Source of the DNA: CBDHDN01 sp965261585
GTDB taxonomy: Bacteria; Pseudomonadota; Alphaproteobacteria; UBA6615
NCBI GenBank assembly: GCA_965261585.1
Contig: CBDHDN010000068.1
Location: 1 to 21,197 of the forward strand
Direction: 5' to 3'
DNA length: 21,197 nucleotides
Below the pieces are notes generated by a model, which worked only from the letters and a program-made list of their open reading frames with translations, searched no databases and had not been told where the DNA came from. Position numbers and translations under genes: made by a program. Below, in pieces: positions 1 through 7,388 of the stretch. Each line of letters begins with the position of its first letter. The stretch's first letter is position 1.

Positions 1-839
1 CCGAGCCGGTTGCCGGTGCGGGCGGACACGAGGACGCCGGCGGCCGGGCCCGATGCCAGGGCGCGCACGGGATAGCGCCGCGCCGCCGCCGCGGTCACCG
101 TGCCGCCGCTGGACGTCATGATGTACAGCGCGCCGGTGAAGCCGGCCGCCGCCAGCCCGTCCTCCAGGCGGCCGAGATAGCAGTCGAATATCGGCTGGGT
201 GAACGCGTTCATGGTCGTCGTCGTCCAGCGCTCGTACTCACGCATGAACGGAAAGACGTCGGCCGAGGTGGAGACGTAGAGCGCCGGGAACGCGTCGTTT
301 ACGACGGCGCGGATCGCCTGCTCGTGCGCCGCGTTGGCGTAGGCGTTGAGCAGACAGACGGCGAGCGCCTCGATGCCGGCGCCGTCGACCATCGCCCGCA
401 CCGCGGCCACGACGGCCGCCGCGTCGAGGGGCCGTGGGATGGTGCCGTCGGCGCCGATCCGCTCGTCGACCTCGGCGCGGAGCGGCCGCGGCACCAGTGG
501 CGCCGGGTAGGCGATGCGCAGATCGTACATGTCGTAGCGCCGCTCCATGGCGATATCGAGCACATCGGCGAAGCCGGCCGTACACACCATGCCGGTCACC
601 GCGCCGCGGCGTTCGATCAGCGCGTTCGTGACCAGCGTCGTGCCGTGGACGACGGTGTCGACGTCGCCGATGGTCACGCCGGCCCGGCCCAGCACGACCG
701 GCACGCCGGCCAGCACCGCCACCGACGAGTCGGCCGGCGTCGTCAACTGCTTGTGGATGACGAGGCGGCCGGTCGCCTGCTCGAGCAGCGCGAAGTCGGT
801 AAAGGTGCCGCCGATGTCGACGCCCAGGCGATAGCTCAT
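1..839 (-). CDS. hyuA: Hydantoinase/oxoprolinase HyuA-type subunit, N-terminal part (runs off left edge)
   Basis: The reverse strand reads openly from an ATG at 837-839 to the window edge, giving 279 complete codons with no stop. The protein starts with an ASKHA-type phosphate-binding motif, VDIGGTFTDF (about residues 7-16), and has a GTT motif (HGTTLVTNAL) near residue 65, both typical of Hydantoinase_A N-terminal and core domains. Family members are usually 650-700 residues, so roughly the last 60% is outside the window. HyuA proteins work with HyuB in ATP-dependent opening of cyclic amides such as N-methylhydantoin or 5-oxoproline; the partner would be expected further left. The gene begins 6 bases after the RidA stop codon, so the two are almost certainly co-transcribed. 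Substrate cannot be told from this fragment. Confidence 0.9.
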   Translation of the reverse strand, partial: MSYRLGVDIGGTFTDFALLEQATGRLVIHKQLTTPADSSVAVLAGVPVVLGRAGVTIGDVDTVVHGTTLVTNALIERRGAVTGMVCTAGFADVLDIAMERRYDMYDLRIAYPAPLVPRPLRAEVDERIGADGTIPRPLDAAAVVAAVRAMVDGAGIEALAVCLLNAYANAAHEQAIRAVVNDAFPALYVSTSADVFPFMREYERWTTTTMNAFTQPIFDCYLGRLEDGLAAAGFTGALYIMTSSGGTVTAAAARRYPVRALASGPAAGVLVSARTGNRL

Positions 840-845
840 GGCGGC

Positions 846-1232
846 TCAGTCGCGCCGGCGCAATGCCGTCACCTCGATCTCGACCTTCATCGATTCGAGA
901 AAAAGCTGGCAGATGATCGTCGTGTTGGTCGGCCGGATATGGCCGAACGTGCGGCCGGGGACGGCGGCGACCGGCTCGACATAGGCCCGGTCGCTCACAT
1001 AGACGCGCACGCGGACGACGTCCTCCAGGGACGCGTCGGCCTCCGCCAGCGCGCCGGCGATCGTGCGCAGCGCCGTCTCCGCCTGCGCCACCGGATCCTC
1101 CGGGATCGCGCCGGTGGCGGCATCGAAGCCGACCGTGCCGGACACGAAAATCCAGTCGCCGTCGACGACGGCGCGGGAGTAGCCCGCCATCTCCTCGAAT
1201 TTCGAGCCCGAACTGATCGTGCGCCGCGCCAT
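846..1232 (-). CDS. RidA/YjgF family protein (reactive enamine/imine deaminase-like)
   Basis: This 128-residue protein has the typical RidA length and fold pattern: an SGTVGFDAATGAIPEDP segment near residues 31-47, the RPTNTTI motif near 100-106 carrying the arginine that binds the carboxylate of substrates, and a final VEIEVTAL strand near 117-124. RidA proteins hydrolyse enamine/imine intermediates released by PLP or flavin enzymes; many catabolic operons carry a dedicated paralogue. The ATG at 1230-1232 was chosen because it follows a purine-rich stretch (gaggggagggg) and matches the usual N-terminus. The frame stays open upstream through the repeat element, but that extension is low-complexity and not RidA-like. 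It sits just before hyuA, suggesting a shared amide or amine catabolic role. Exact substrate unknown. Confidence 0.9.
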   Translation of the reverse strand: MARRTISSGSKFEEMAGYSRAVVDGDWIFVSGTVGFDAATGAIPEDPVAQAETALRTIAGALAEADASLEDVVRVRVYVSDRAYVEPVAAVPGRTFGHIRPTNTTIICQLFLESMKVEIEVTALRRRD

Positions 1233-1301
1233 CGCCCCTCCCCTCGTAGTCCCCTGCCAGCAATGCCGCATTCCGGCGGCAAAAGGAAGGCAGACGCGCC
1301 T

Positions 1302-1404
1302 GGGGGGGCTTTTTCTGCCCCCCTCCCCGACCCCCCCCTTGCGGGGGGAGGGAGGAGTGACGGGCCATGCCGGCAGAGTTCCCTCCCCCCGCAACGGGGG
1401 GAGG
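1302..1404. repeat. Intergenic cluster of three G/C hairpins (interspersed-repeat-like)
   Basis: Three nested or adjacent inverted repeats fill this gap. The first has arms ggggggc (1303-1309) and gcccccc (1317-1323) with loop tttttct. The second pairs ttgcggggggaggga (1339-1353) perfectly with its complement at 1380-1394. The third has arms cctcccccc (1382-1390) and ggggggagg (1396-1404) with loop gcaac; it shares bases with the second, so the two would be alternative folds. The element starts 3 bases beyond the alpha/beta hydrolase stop codon. Palindromic G-run elements of this look recur between genes in many GC-rich alphaproteobacteria, but copy number cannot be judged from one window. 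It could stabilise or attenuate the mRNA between the hydrolase and RidA genes. Confidence 0.7.
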
Positions 1405-1406
1405 AC

Positions 1407-2282
1407 CTAGACCACGATGCCGAGCTGCCTGCGCACGGCGCGGTTGAGCGAGGCCGCCGGGTCGGCGAGCCCGTCGAGCAGGATCGAGATGTGGTTGGCG
1501 CCGGAGACGATCCGGGTCGTGCAGGCATGGCCGGCGGCGGTCCAGGCGGCGGCATAGTCCTCGGTCTGCAGGATGAACTCGCGCGACTCGGCGCCGCCGA
1601 CGGCAAGCAGCAACGGGCCGGCCGCCTTGGGGATGTGGCGCAGCGGGCTGAAGCGGGCGACGTCGGCGGCCGTCCAGTGCAGCTCGGCGTTATGGGCGCT
1701 GAGCCGCACCGGCTCCAGGTCGAACAGGCCGCTGATCGCACAGCCGCCCTTGACCACGTCGGCCGGCAGGTCGAGCGACGCCGGCCAGGCCCGGTCCATC
1801 AGCAGGGCACACAGGTGCCCGCCGGCCGAGCTGCCGGCGACATGAATGCGCGCGGCATCGCCGCCGAACGTCGCCGCGTTGCGATGGGTCCAGGCGACGG
1901 CGCGACGGCACTGATCGACGATCGTGCCCAAGTCGACGGCGGGGATCGGGGCATAGTCGATGACGACCAGTGCGGCACCGTGGGGCACGAAGCCGGCGGC
2001 GAGGAAGCTGAACGTCGCCGCATCGAGGTAGCGCCAGAAACCGCCGTGGATGAACACCAGAACCGGCGCGGCGCGCTGTGTGCCCGCGGCCGGAAAGATG
2101 TCGAGGGTCTCGGCCGGTCCGTCGCCGTAGGCCACACCCAGCCGGCAGTCATAGGCCTCCCGCGCCGCCGCGCTGGCTTGCAACCGTCGGGAAAACATCC
2201 CCTCCAGGTCCGGCACCGCATCGAGCGTGAACTGGGCCTCGAGGCCCGCCTGGTCGTAGTCGCGGAAGATCGCTGCGGGCAC
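1407..2282 (-). CDS. Alpha/beta hydrolase, arylformamidase (kynurenine formamidase)-like
   Basis: The protein is 291 residues from a GTG at 2280-2282. It shows the oxyanion motif HGGFW (79-83), the nucleophile elbow GSSAGG (150-155, Ser152 as nucleophile) and a C-terminal His264 in GANHISI. An acidic residue near 232 (GGAES) may complete the triad. This layout, with an N-terminal FRDYDQAGLEAQF segment, is that of the BD-FAE/arylformamidase group that hydrolyses N-formylkynurenine and related amides or esters. The GTG was chosen because no in-frame ATG exists before the conserved N-terminal segment; no clear ribosome-binding site is visible. It begins 17 bases after the repaired amidohydrolase stop, so it is the second gene of the leftward operon. 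A generic esterase is the main alternative. Confidence 0.82.
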   Translation of the reverse strand: MPAAIFRDYDQAGLEAQFTLDAVPDLEGMFSRRLQASAAAREAYDCRLGVAYGDGPAETLDIFPAAGTQRAAPVLVFIHGGFWRYLDAATFSFLAAGFVPHGAALVVIDYAPIPAVDLGTIVDQCRRAVAWTHRNAATFGGDAARIHVAGSSAGGHLCALLMDRAWPASLDLPADVVKGGCAISGLFDLEPVRLSAHNAELHWTAADVARFSPLRHIPKAAGPLLLAVGGAESREFILQTEDYAAAWTAAGHACTTRIVSGANHISILLDGLADPAASLNRAVRRQLGIVV

Positions 2283-2299
2283 GGTGGGGTATGGCGGCC

Positions 2300-3483
2300 T
2301 CAGACCACCACCGGGCGGCCGCTCTTGACGACGCGGCGGTGGTTGGCGCGCTCGGCGACCATGGGCGATGTCGTCCACCGGATTGCCCTCGACGATCAGA
2401 AAGTCGGCGGCGGCGCCGTCGGTGATGCGCCCGGCCGCCGGCAAGTCCATCAGGTCCGCGCCATTGCGGGTGCCGGCGCGCAGCGCGTCCAGGGGCGACA
2501 GGCCCGCGGCCACCAGCAGCGCCAGCTCCTGGGCATTGTCGCCGTGGTGGCTGCCGGGCGCGCCGCAGTCGGTGCCCATGGCGATCCAGCCGCTGGCCTC
2601 GTGGAAGCGCCGCAGCGACCGCCAGGTCTCGGCCGCGAGGGCGTCCTTGCGTTCGTCCGTTCGACCGGCTCGGCGCCGCGCCGCCGCCATGTTGTGGCGG
2701 GCCAGCAGGCTGGGCACCAGGACCACGCCGCGGCCCAGCATCTCGGCCAGCGCCGTGTCGGAGAGCCGCGAGCCCTGCTCGACCGAATCGGCGCCTTCAC
2801 GCGCGACGACCAGGATATCGCGCGCCGTCTGGGCGTTCGAAGCGACCCGGCGCCCGGCCGCCTTGGCGGCGGCGATCGCGGCCGTCAGCTCGGCTTCGCT
2901 GTAGTCATGGGCATTGGCGGACCAACGCGACGTGTCGGGGCCGCTGGGCCGGGCGCCGGTCGCCATGATGTTAATGAAATCGCAGCCGGCCGCGACCAGG
3001 TCGTCGACCGGCCGGCCCCTCGGCCACCCGGCCGACGCGCCCGGCATCCTCGGCGCGGCGACAGATGATCGGGCCACAGGTCTGGATCGTCGGGCAGGCG
3101 CCGGTCTCGGCCTTCATTTCATCGCGAACGGCCAACATAGCCGCCAAGTCGCCGCCACAGTCGCGGATCGCCGTGACGCCGCCGGCCAGCGTTGCCATGG
3201 CCCGGGCGCGGACCCGCTCGACCAGGGCCGCTTGGTCCAGCGCCGACAGGGCCCCATCCGGATCCGGCTCGGCACCGAAGCTCACATGCACATGGCAGTC
3301 GACCAGGCCCGGCAGCAAGGTGCCGCCGGCCGTATCGACGACCGTGCCGGCGAAGCCCGTGAACTCGCTTGCCGGGGCGACTCGGGCGACGCGGCCGGCC
3401 TCGACGAGCACGCCGTGGCCGGCGAGCGGCGGGCGGTCGCCGTCGAATACACGGCCGCCAATATAGAGCGTTTCGATAGCCAT
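2300..3483 (-). pseudogene. Amidohydrolase (imidazolonepropionase/Xaa-Arg dipeptidase-like), two frameshifts and missing metal ligands
   Basis: Three reading frames join into one 393-residue amidohydrolase if one extra base is removed near 3005-3020 and one near 2360-2364. The N-terminal frame (3483 downward) carries the composite-domain start and the metal-binding HxH motif (VDCHVHVS, His64 and His66). The middle frame carries FINIMATGA, VASNAQT, SVEQGS and MGTDCGAP. The last piece ends in NHRRVVKSGRPVVV at 2300. In the related carboxylated-lysine subfamily, strand 4 has a lysine (IKIM), strand 5 a histidine (VAVHAH) and strand 6 a histidine (IEHG); here they are Asn, Asn and Gln, so three expected ligands are missing. 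The gene may be decaying, or may belong to a divergent metal-poor subgroup. It has no ribosome-binding site and may be leaderless. Confidence 0.75.
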
Positions 3484-3517
3484 GGATGATTATGAGATCG
3501 TTGCTATTTGTTTGCAA
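3482..3517 (-). promoter_or_regulatory. Candidate sigma-70 promoter for the leftward operon, giving a near-leaderless transcript
   Basis: On the minus strand, TTGCAA (3517-3512) lies exactly 17 bases from CATAAT (3494-3489), 4/6 and 5/6 matches to the -35 and -10 consensus in an AT-rich patch of otherwise very GC-rich DNA. The expected start of transcription, about 7 bases beyond the -10 box, falls on or next to the A of the amidohydrolase ATG (3483), consistent with the lack of a Shine-Dalgarno sequence there. Seen in sequence: the boxes and spacing. Inferred: their use. Confidence 0.5.
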
Positions 3518-3524
3518 AATCATA
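3491..3524. promoter_or_regulatory. Possible operator in the divergent promoter region
   Basis: The 86-base gap between the divergent starts at 3483 and 3570 holds a perfect palindrome TTTGCAAA (3511-3518) and an outer inverted pair TATGA (3491-3495) and TCATA (3520-3524). Both lie over the candidate promoter. A repressor bound here could control the leftward operon and iorAB together. The MarR protein at 7389-7931 is a possible but unproven binder. Confidence 0.3.
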
Positions 3525-3569
3525 CGTACTCTCCTACTCCAGCGACTGCGAACGGGTACTGGGACGCGC

Positions 3570-5177
3570 ATGGCGGAGCGGAGCTTTCGCAAAGAGGTTG
3601 CCGCGTTGCGGCTGGGCGCCGGCGAAACCTTTCAGGGCGAGGGAATCCTTGCGGTCGCCAAGGCGCTGCTGCAGTCCGGGGTTTCCTATGTCGGCGGCTA
3701 TCAGGGTGCACCGATCTCGCACCTGATGGACGTGTTCGCCGACGCGCGGCCGATCCTCGACGAGCTGGGCGTGCATTTCGAGGCCTGCGGCAGCGAAGCC
3801 GCGGCGGCGGCGATGCTGGCGGCGTCGATCAACTACCGGATCCGCGGCGCCGTCACCTGGAAATCGACCGTCGGCACGAACGTCGCCGCGGACGCGCTGT
3901 CGAACCTGGCCTCCGCCGGGGTCGACGGCGGCGCCCTGATCGTCGTCGGCGAGGACTATGGCGATGGCGCCAGCATCATTCAGGAGCGCAGCCACGCCTT
4001 CGCCATGAAGTCGCAGATCTGGCTCGTCGATCCGCGCCCCGATCTGGAGACCATCGTGCGCATGGTCGAGCACGGCTTCGCGCTGTCGGAGGCGAGCCGG
4101 ACGCCGGTGATGCTGGAGCTGCGCATCCGCGCCTGCCACGTCTACGGCTCGTTCGCCGCGGCCGACAACCGGACGCCGGCGATCTCGCGCAACGCCGTGC
4201 TGGCCGACCCGCGGTTCGACTACAGCCGCATCTGCCTGCCGCCATCGACCTATGCGCAAGAGCAGGACAAGGTCGCCCGGCGCTGGCCGGCGGCCGTCGA
4301 CTACATCGCCAAGCACGCGCTGAACGAGGTCTTCGACGGTGATATTGCCGAGGTCGGCATTGTCCTGCAGGGCGGCATGTACAACGCGGTCATCCGGGCG
4401 CTGCAGCAGATCGGCCTGGCCGACCCGTTCGGCAGGTCGCGCGTGCCGCTCTACGTGCTGAACGTCACCTACCCGCTGCTGCCCGACGAGGTGGCGGCGT
4501 TCTGTGCCGGCAAGCGCACGGTCCTGGTCGTCGAGGAAGGCCAGCCCAACTACATCGAGGAGGCGATCAACAGCCTGTTGCGCAAGGCCGACCTCAACAC
4601 CACCATCGTCGGCAAGCAGGTACTGCCGATGGCCGGCGAGTATACCGGCGAGGTCGTGCTGCGGGGCGTCGTCGCGTTCGTCGAGGGCGCCGTGCCGAAG
4701 GGCGTCGACCTGGCCGCGGCCGGCACGGTGACGGCGGCCGTGACGGCGATCAAGGAGCAGGCGGCGACGCTGTTGGGCGAGCCGGTGCCAACGCGGCCGC
4801 CCGGCTTCTGCACGGGCTGTCCGGAGCGGCCGGTGTTCAGCGCCATGAAGATCGTCGAGCGCGACGTCGGTGAGCTGCACGTGTCGGCCGATATCGGCTG
4901 CCACACCTTTTCCACCCTGCCGCCGTTCAACATCGGCAACACGGTGATGGGCTACGGCCTGGGGCTCGCCAGCTCGAGCGGCCTGGCGCCCAATTTCGGC
5001 AAGCGCGTGGTCAGCGTGATGGGTGACGGCGGCTTTTGGCACAACGGCCTGACCAGCGGCGTTGCCGGCGCCGTGTTCAACCGCAACGACGGCGTGCTCG
5101 TCATCATGAACAACGGCGCCACGGCGGCGACCGGCGGCCAGGCGATCCCGTCGTCGGACAAGACCAGCGGCCACTGA
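3570..5177 (+). CDS. iorA: Indolepyruvate-type 2-oxoacid:ferredoxin oxidoreductase alpha subunit, first part (ends at in-frame TGA)
   Basis: IorA oxidatively decarboxylates aryl or branched 2-oxoacids to acyl-CoA using thiamine diphosphate and [4Fe-4S] clusters, passing electrons to ferredoxin. This 535-residue part holds the pyrimidine-binding domain (about 20-210), the transketolase-C-like domain (about 255-390), a CTGCPER motif (414-420) and the thiamine diphosphate site GDGGFWHNG (485-493) with NN at 514-515. Translation stops at TGA 5175-5177 in a weakly conserved linker, and the same frame then continues to 5759 with the rest of the protein. Start is the ATG at 3570; an open frame extends to 3486 but lies in the AT-rich promoter region. 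The next gene is iorB, as in classical iorAB operons. Substrate range (indolepyruvate, phenylpyruvate or others) is not fixed by sequence. Confidence 0.9.
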   Translation: MAERSFRKEVAALRLGAGETFQGEGILAVAKALLQSGVSYVGGYQGAPISHLMDVFADARPILDELGVHFEACGSEAAAAAMLAASINYRIRGAVTWKSTVGTNVAADALSNLASAGVDGGALIVVGEDYGDGASIIQERSHAFAMKSQIWLVDPRPDLETIVRMVEHGFALSEASRTPVMLELRIRACHVYGSFAAADNRTPAISRNAVLADPRFDYSRICLPPSTYAQEQDKVARRWPAAVDYIAKHALNEVFDGDIAEVGIVLQGGMYNAVIRALQQIGLADPFGRSRVPLYVLNVTYPLLPDEVAAFCAGKRTVLVVEEGQPNYIEEAINSLLRKADLNTTIVGKQVLPMAGEYTGEVVLRGVVAFVEGAVPKGVDLAAAGTVTAAVTAIKEQAATLLGEPVPTRPPGFCTGCPERPVFSAMKIVERDVGELHVSADIGCHTFSTLPPFNIGNTVMGYGLGLASSSGLAPNFGKRVVSVMGDGGFWHNGLTSGVAGAVFNRNDGVLVIMNNGATAATGGQAIPSSDKTSGH

Positions 5178-5759
5178 ACGACGAAGTCGAGCATGACCAT
5201 CGAGCGCGCGTTGAGAGGCGTCGGCGTCGACTGGATCCGCACGGTCCCGAGCTACGGCGTCGCGAACATGACCAAGGCACTGCGCCAGGCGATGACGGCG
5301 AAGGCCCGTGGCCTCAAGGTGATCATCGCCGACGGCGAGTGCCAACTGACCCGCCAGCGCCGCCTGCGGCCGTGGATGGCCAAGCGCCTGCAGGCCGGCA
5401 AGCGCCTGGTGCGGGTGCGCTATGGCATCGACGAAGACACCTGCACGGGCGATCGGTCCTGCATCCGGCTGTCGGGGTGCCCTTCGCTGACGATCAAGCA
5501 GAGCTCGGATGCGCTGCGCACCGACCCGGTCGCCAGCGTCGATAATGGCTGCGTCGGCTGTGGCCTGTGCGGCGAGGTGGCCCACGCGGCCGTGCTGTGC
5601 CCGTCCTTCTATCGGGCCGAGATCATCCAGAATCCGAGCCCGTGGGACCGCCTCGTGCATGGCTTCCGCCGTCGCGTCATCGGCCTGCTGCAGGGGCGCG
5701 AGCGGCCGACCTACGCCGCCCCGGACCCGGTCGTCGTGCAGAGCCTGGAAGCGGCATGA
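5178..5759 (+). CDS. iorA: IorA remainder: end of thiamine-diphosphate domain plus ferredoxin-like [4Fe-4S] domain
   Basis: This is the direct in-frame continuation of the preceding part after TGA 5175-5177. The first available ATG is at 5193 (MTIERALRGVGVDWIRTV), which matches the segment that follows the linker in full-length IorA proteins. The C-terminal region carries two cysteine groups typical of IorA: CTGDRSCIRLSGCP, and CVGCGLC followed by a distant CP, able to bind two [4Fe-4S] clusters. With the first part, the whole would be about 729 residues, normal for fused IorA. Either the stop is a sequencing error or point mutation, or translation restarts at 5193 and the two pieces associate. 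The stop codon overlaps the iorB start (ATGA at 5756-5759), so coupling to iorB is intact. Confidence 0.85.
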   Translation, partial: TTKSSMTIERALRGVGVDWIRTVPSYGVANMTKALRQAMTAKARGLKVIIADGECQLTRQRRLRPWMAKRLQAGKRLVRVRYGIDEDTCTGDRSCIRLSGCPSLTIKQSSDALRTDPVASVDNGCVGCGLCGEVAHAAVLCPSFYRAEIIQNPSPWDRLVHGFRRRVIGLLQGRERPTYAAPDPVVVQSLEAA

Positions 5760-7306
5760 CCATGTCGCCGGATCGGCCGACGACCGTGCTGATCGGCGCC
5801 CTTGGCGGCGAGGGCGGCGGCGTGCTGTCCAAGTGGCTGGTCGACGTCGCCGAGACCGCCGGCATGTGGGTGCAGGCGACGTCCGTGCCCGGGGTCGCCC
5901 AGCGGACCGGCGCGACGACCTACTATCTGGAGCTCTATCCAAAGGACGAGGCGGCCGACGGCAGCGCGGCCGGGCGACGCCCGGTGATGGCGCTGACGCC
6001 GACCCCGGGCAACGTCGACATCGTCATCACGTCGGAGCTGCTGGAGGCCGGACGCGCCGTCCAGAATGGCTTCGTCACGCCGGACCGGACGACGCTGATC
6101 ACCTCGACCCACCGCGTCTTCGCCGTCGTCGAGAAGAGCGCCATGGGCGACGGCCGCTTCAACGTCAGGCGCATCGAGCAGGCGGCGGGCGAAATGGCGC
6201 GGCGGACGGTGCTGTTCGACATGGGCCGCCTGGCGCGCAAGACGGACAGTGTCATCAGTGCCGTCCTGTTCGGCGCCATTGCCGGGTCCGGCGCGCTGGC
6301 GCTGTCGCGCGGCCGCTTCGAAGATGCGATCCGGCGCGGCGGCATCGCCGTCGAGGCCAACCTGGCCGGCTTCGCCGCCGGCTTCGCGGCGGCGCGCGAG
6401 CGCCGGCCGGCGAAGCAAGAGGCCGCCGCGGCGGCACCCACGGCAGACGGCCTGGCGCTGCCCGATCGGCTGGCGCGGCGCGTCGATGCCTTCCCGGCGC
6501 CAGCCCAGCGGACCGTCAATCTGGGCGTCGTCCGCATGCTCGACTATCAGGACGCGGTCTATGCCGGGGCCTATCTCACACGGCTCGAGGCCGCGCTGGC
6601 GGCCGACCGCAATGCCGACGGCGAGGCCCGTGGCTTCGCGCTGACCGACGCGGTCGCCCGGCAGCTGGCGCTGAGAATGTCGTTCGAGGACATGATCCGC
6701 GTCGCCGAATTGAAGACCCGGCGTTCGCGTTTCGCCCGGGTCCGCGCCGAAGTCGGCGCCAAGGAGAACGAGCCGCTCCGCATCAGCGAGTTCATGAAGC
6801 CCGGCATCGAGGAATGGGCGTCGATCATGCCGCCGTTGGTCGGCCGGGTGGTCATGGGCTATGCCGAGCGCCACGCGCTGTTGCAGCGCTACAAGCTGAC
6901 GATGCGGGTCAAGACCTCGACGGTGCGAGGCTTCCTCCCGCTGTGGCTGCTGGCGAAGCAGCGCTGGTGGCGGCCGCGCACGTTCCGCTATGCCGGCGAG
7001 CAGGCGATGATCGACGGCTGGCTCAGCGACGTAACCGGCACCGCGGCCGGCGGCAATTACGATCTGGCGCTCGAGGTCACGGCGCTGGCCCAGCTGATCA
7101 AGGGCTATGGCGACACGCACCGGCGCGGCGTCGGCAACTATGCACGCATCGTCGCGGCGCTGCCGGCGCTCGCCGGGCGCGGCGACGCGGCGATGCGCCT
7201 GAAGGGTCTGCGTGAGGCGGCTTTGGCGAACCCGGAGGGCGCCCACTTGTCGGTGGCGCTGGCGGCGCTGCACCGGGACGTGCCGGAACCCATCGCCGCG
7301 GAGTAG
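5756..7306 (+). CDS. iorB: Indolepyruvate oxidoreductase beta subunit, long form with extra C-terminal domain
   Basis: This 516-residue protein begins with a pyruvate:ferredoxin oxidoreductase gamma-type domain (about 10-200): TVLIGALGGEGGGVLSKWL, then SVPGVAQRTGATTYY, which form the CoA and partner interface. Classical IorB is about 200 residues; the extra 300 residues match the long alphaproteobacterial IorB form with an all-helical C-terminal domain (DUF6537-like, by memory) of unknown role. The start is the ATG at 5756 overlapping the iorA stop, implying translational coupling. The gene ends 82 bases from the convergent MarR gene; I see no clear terminator in that gap. With IorA it forms the functional 2-oxoacid oxidoreductase, so any real break in iorA would disable both. 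Confidence 0.88.
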   Translation: MTMSPDRPTTVLIGALGGEGGGVLSKWLVDVAETAGMWVQATSVPGVAQRTGATTYYLELYPKDEAADGSAAGRRPVMALTPTPGNVDIVITSELLEAGRAVQNGFVTPDRTTLITSTHRVFAVVEKSAMGDGRFNVRRIEQAAGEMARRTVLFDMGRLARKTDSVISAVLFGAIAGSGALALSRGRFEDAIRRGGIAVEANLAGFAAGFAAARERRPAKQEAAAAAPTADGLALPDRLARRVDAFPAPAQRTVNLGVVRMLDYQDAVYAGAYLTRLEAALAADRNADGEARGFALTDAVARQLALRMSFEDMIRVAELKTRRSRFARVRAEVGAKENEPLRISEFMKPGIEEWASIMPPLVGRVVMGYAERHALLQRYKLTMRVKTSTVRGFLPLWLLAKQRWWRPRTFRYAGEQAMIDGWLSDVTGTAAGGNYDLALEVTALAQLIKGYGDTHRRGVGNYARIVAALPALAGRGDAAMRLKGLREAALANPEGAHLSVALAALHRDVPEPIAAE

Positions 7307-7388
7307 CCGCGCACCACGGACTACGGCTGCGCCGCCGCGCGGCCGCCGTGAAGGTGGGCGGATCTGGGTCTGCCGCGCGGCCTGACGG

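Noticed and set aside
324..3068. Very long plus-strand open frame (914 codons) over the left arm
   Set aside because: It lies opposite the hydantoinase, RidA, hydrolase and amidohydrolase genes, is Arg/Gly/His/Asp-rich and has no recognisable motif: a shadow of GC-rich coding DNA.
5175..5177. TGA as selenocysteine codon
   Set aside because: It lies in a variable linker where no catalytic cysteine is expected, and I see no SECIS-like hairpin that I can support just downstream.
3534..5942. Long minus-strand open frame opposite iorA
   Set aside because: Composition is Arg/His/Asp/Ala-rich without motifs; the plus strand encodes a well-motifed IorA.
7307..7388. Bidirectional terminator between iorB and the MarR gene
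   Set aside because: There are GC-rich self-complementary stretches, but no stem with a plausible loop and T-run that I could support; cctgac/gtcagg has a one-base loop only.
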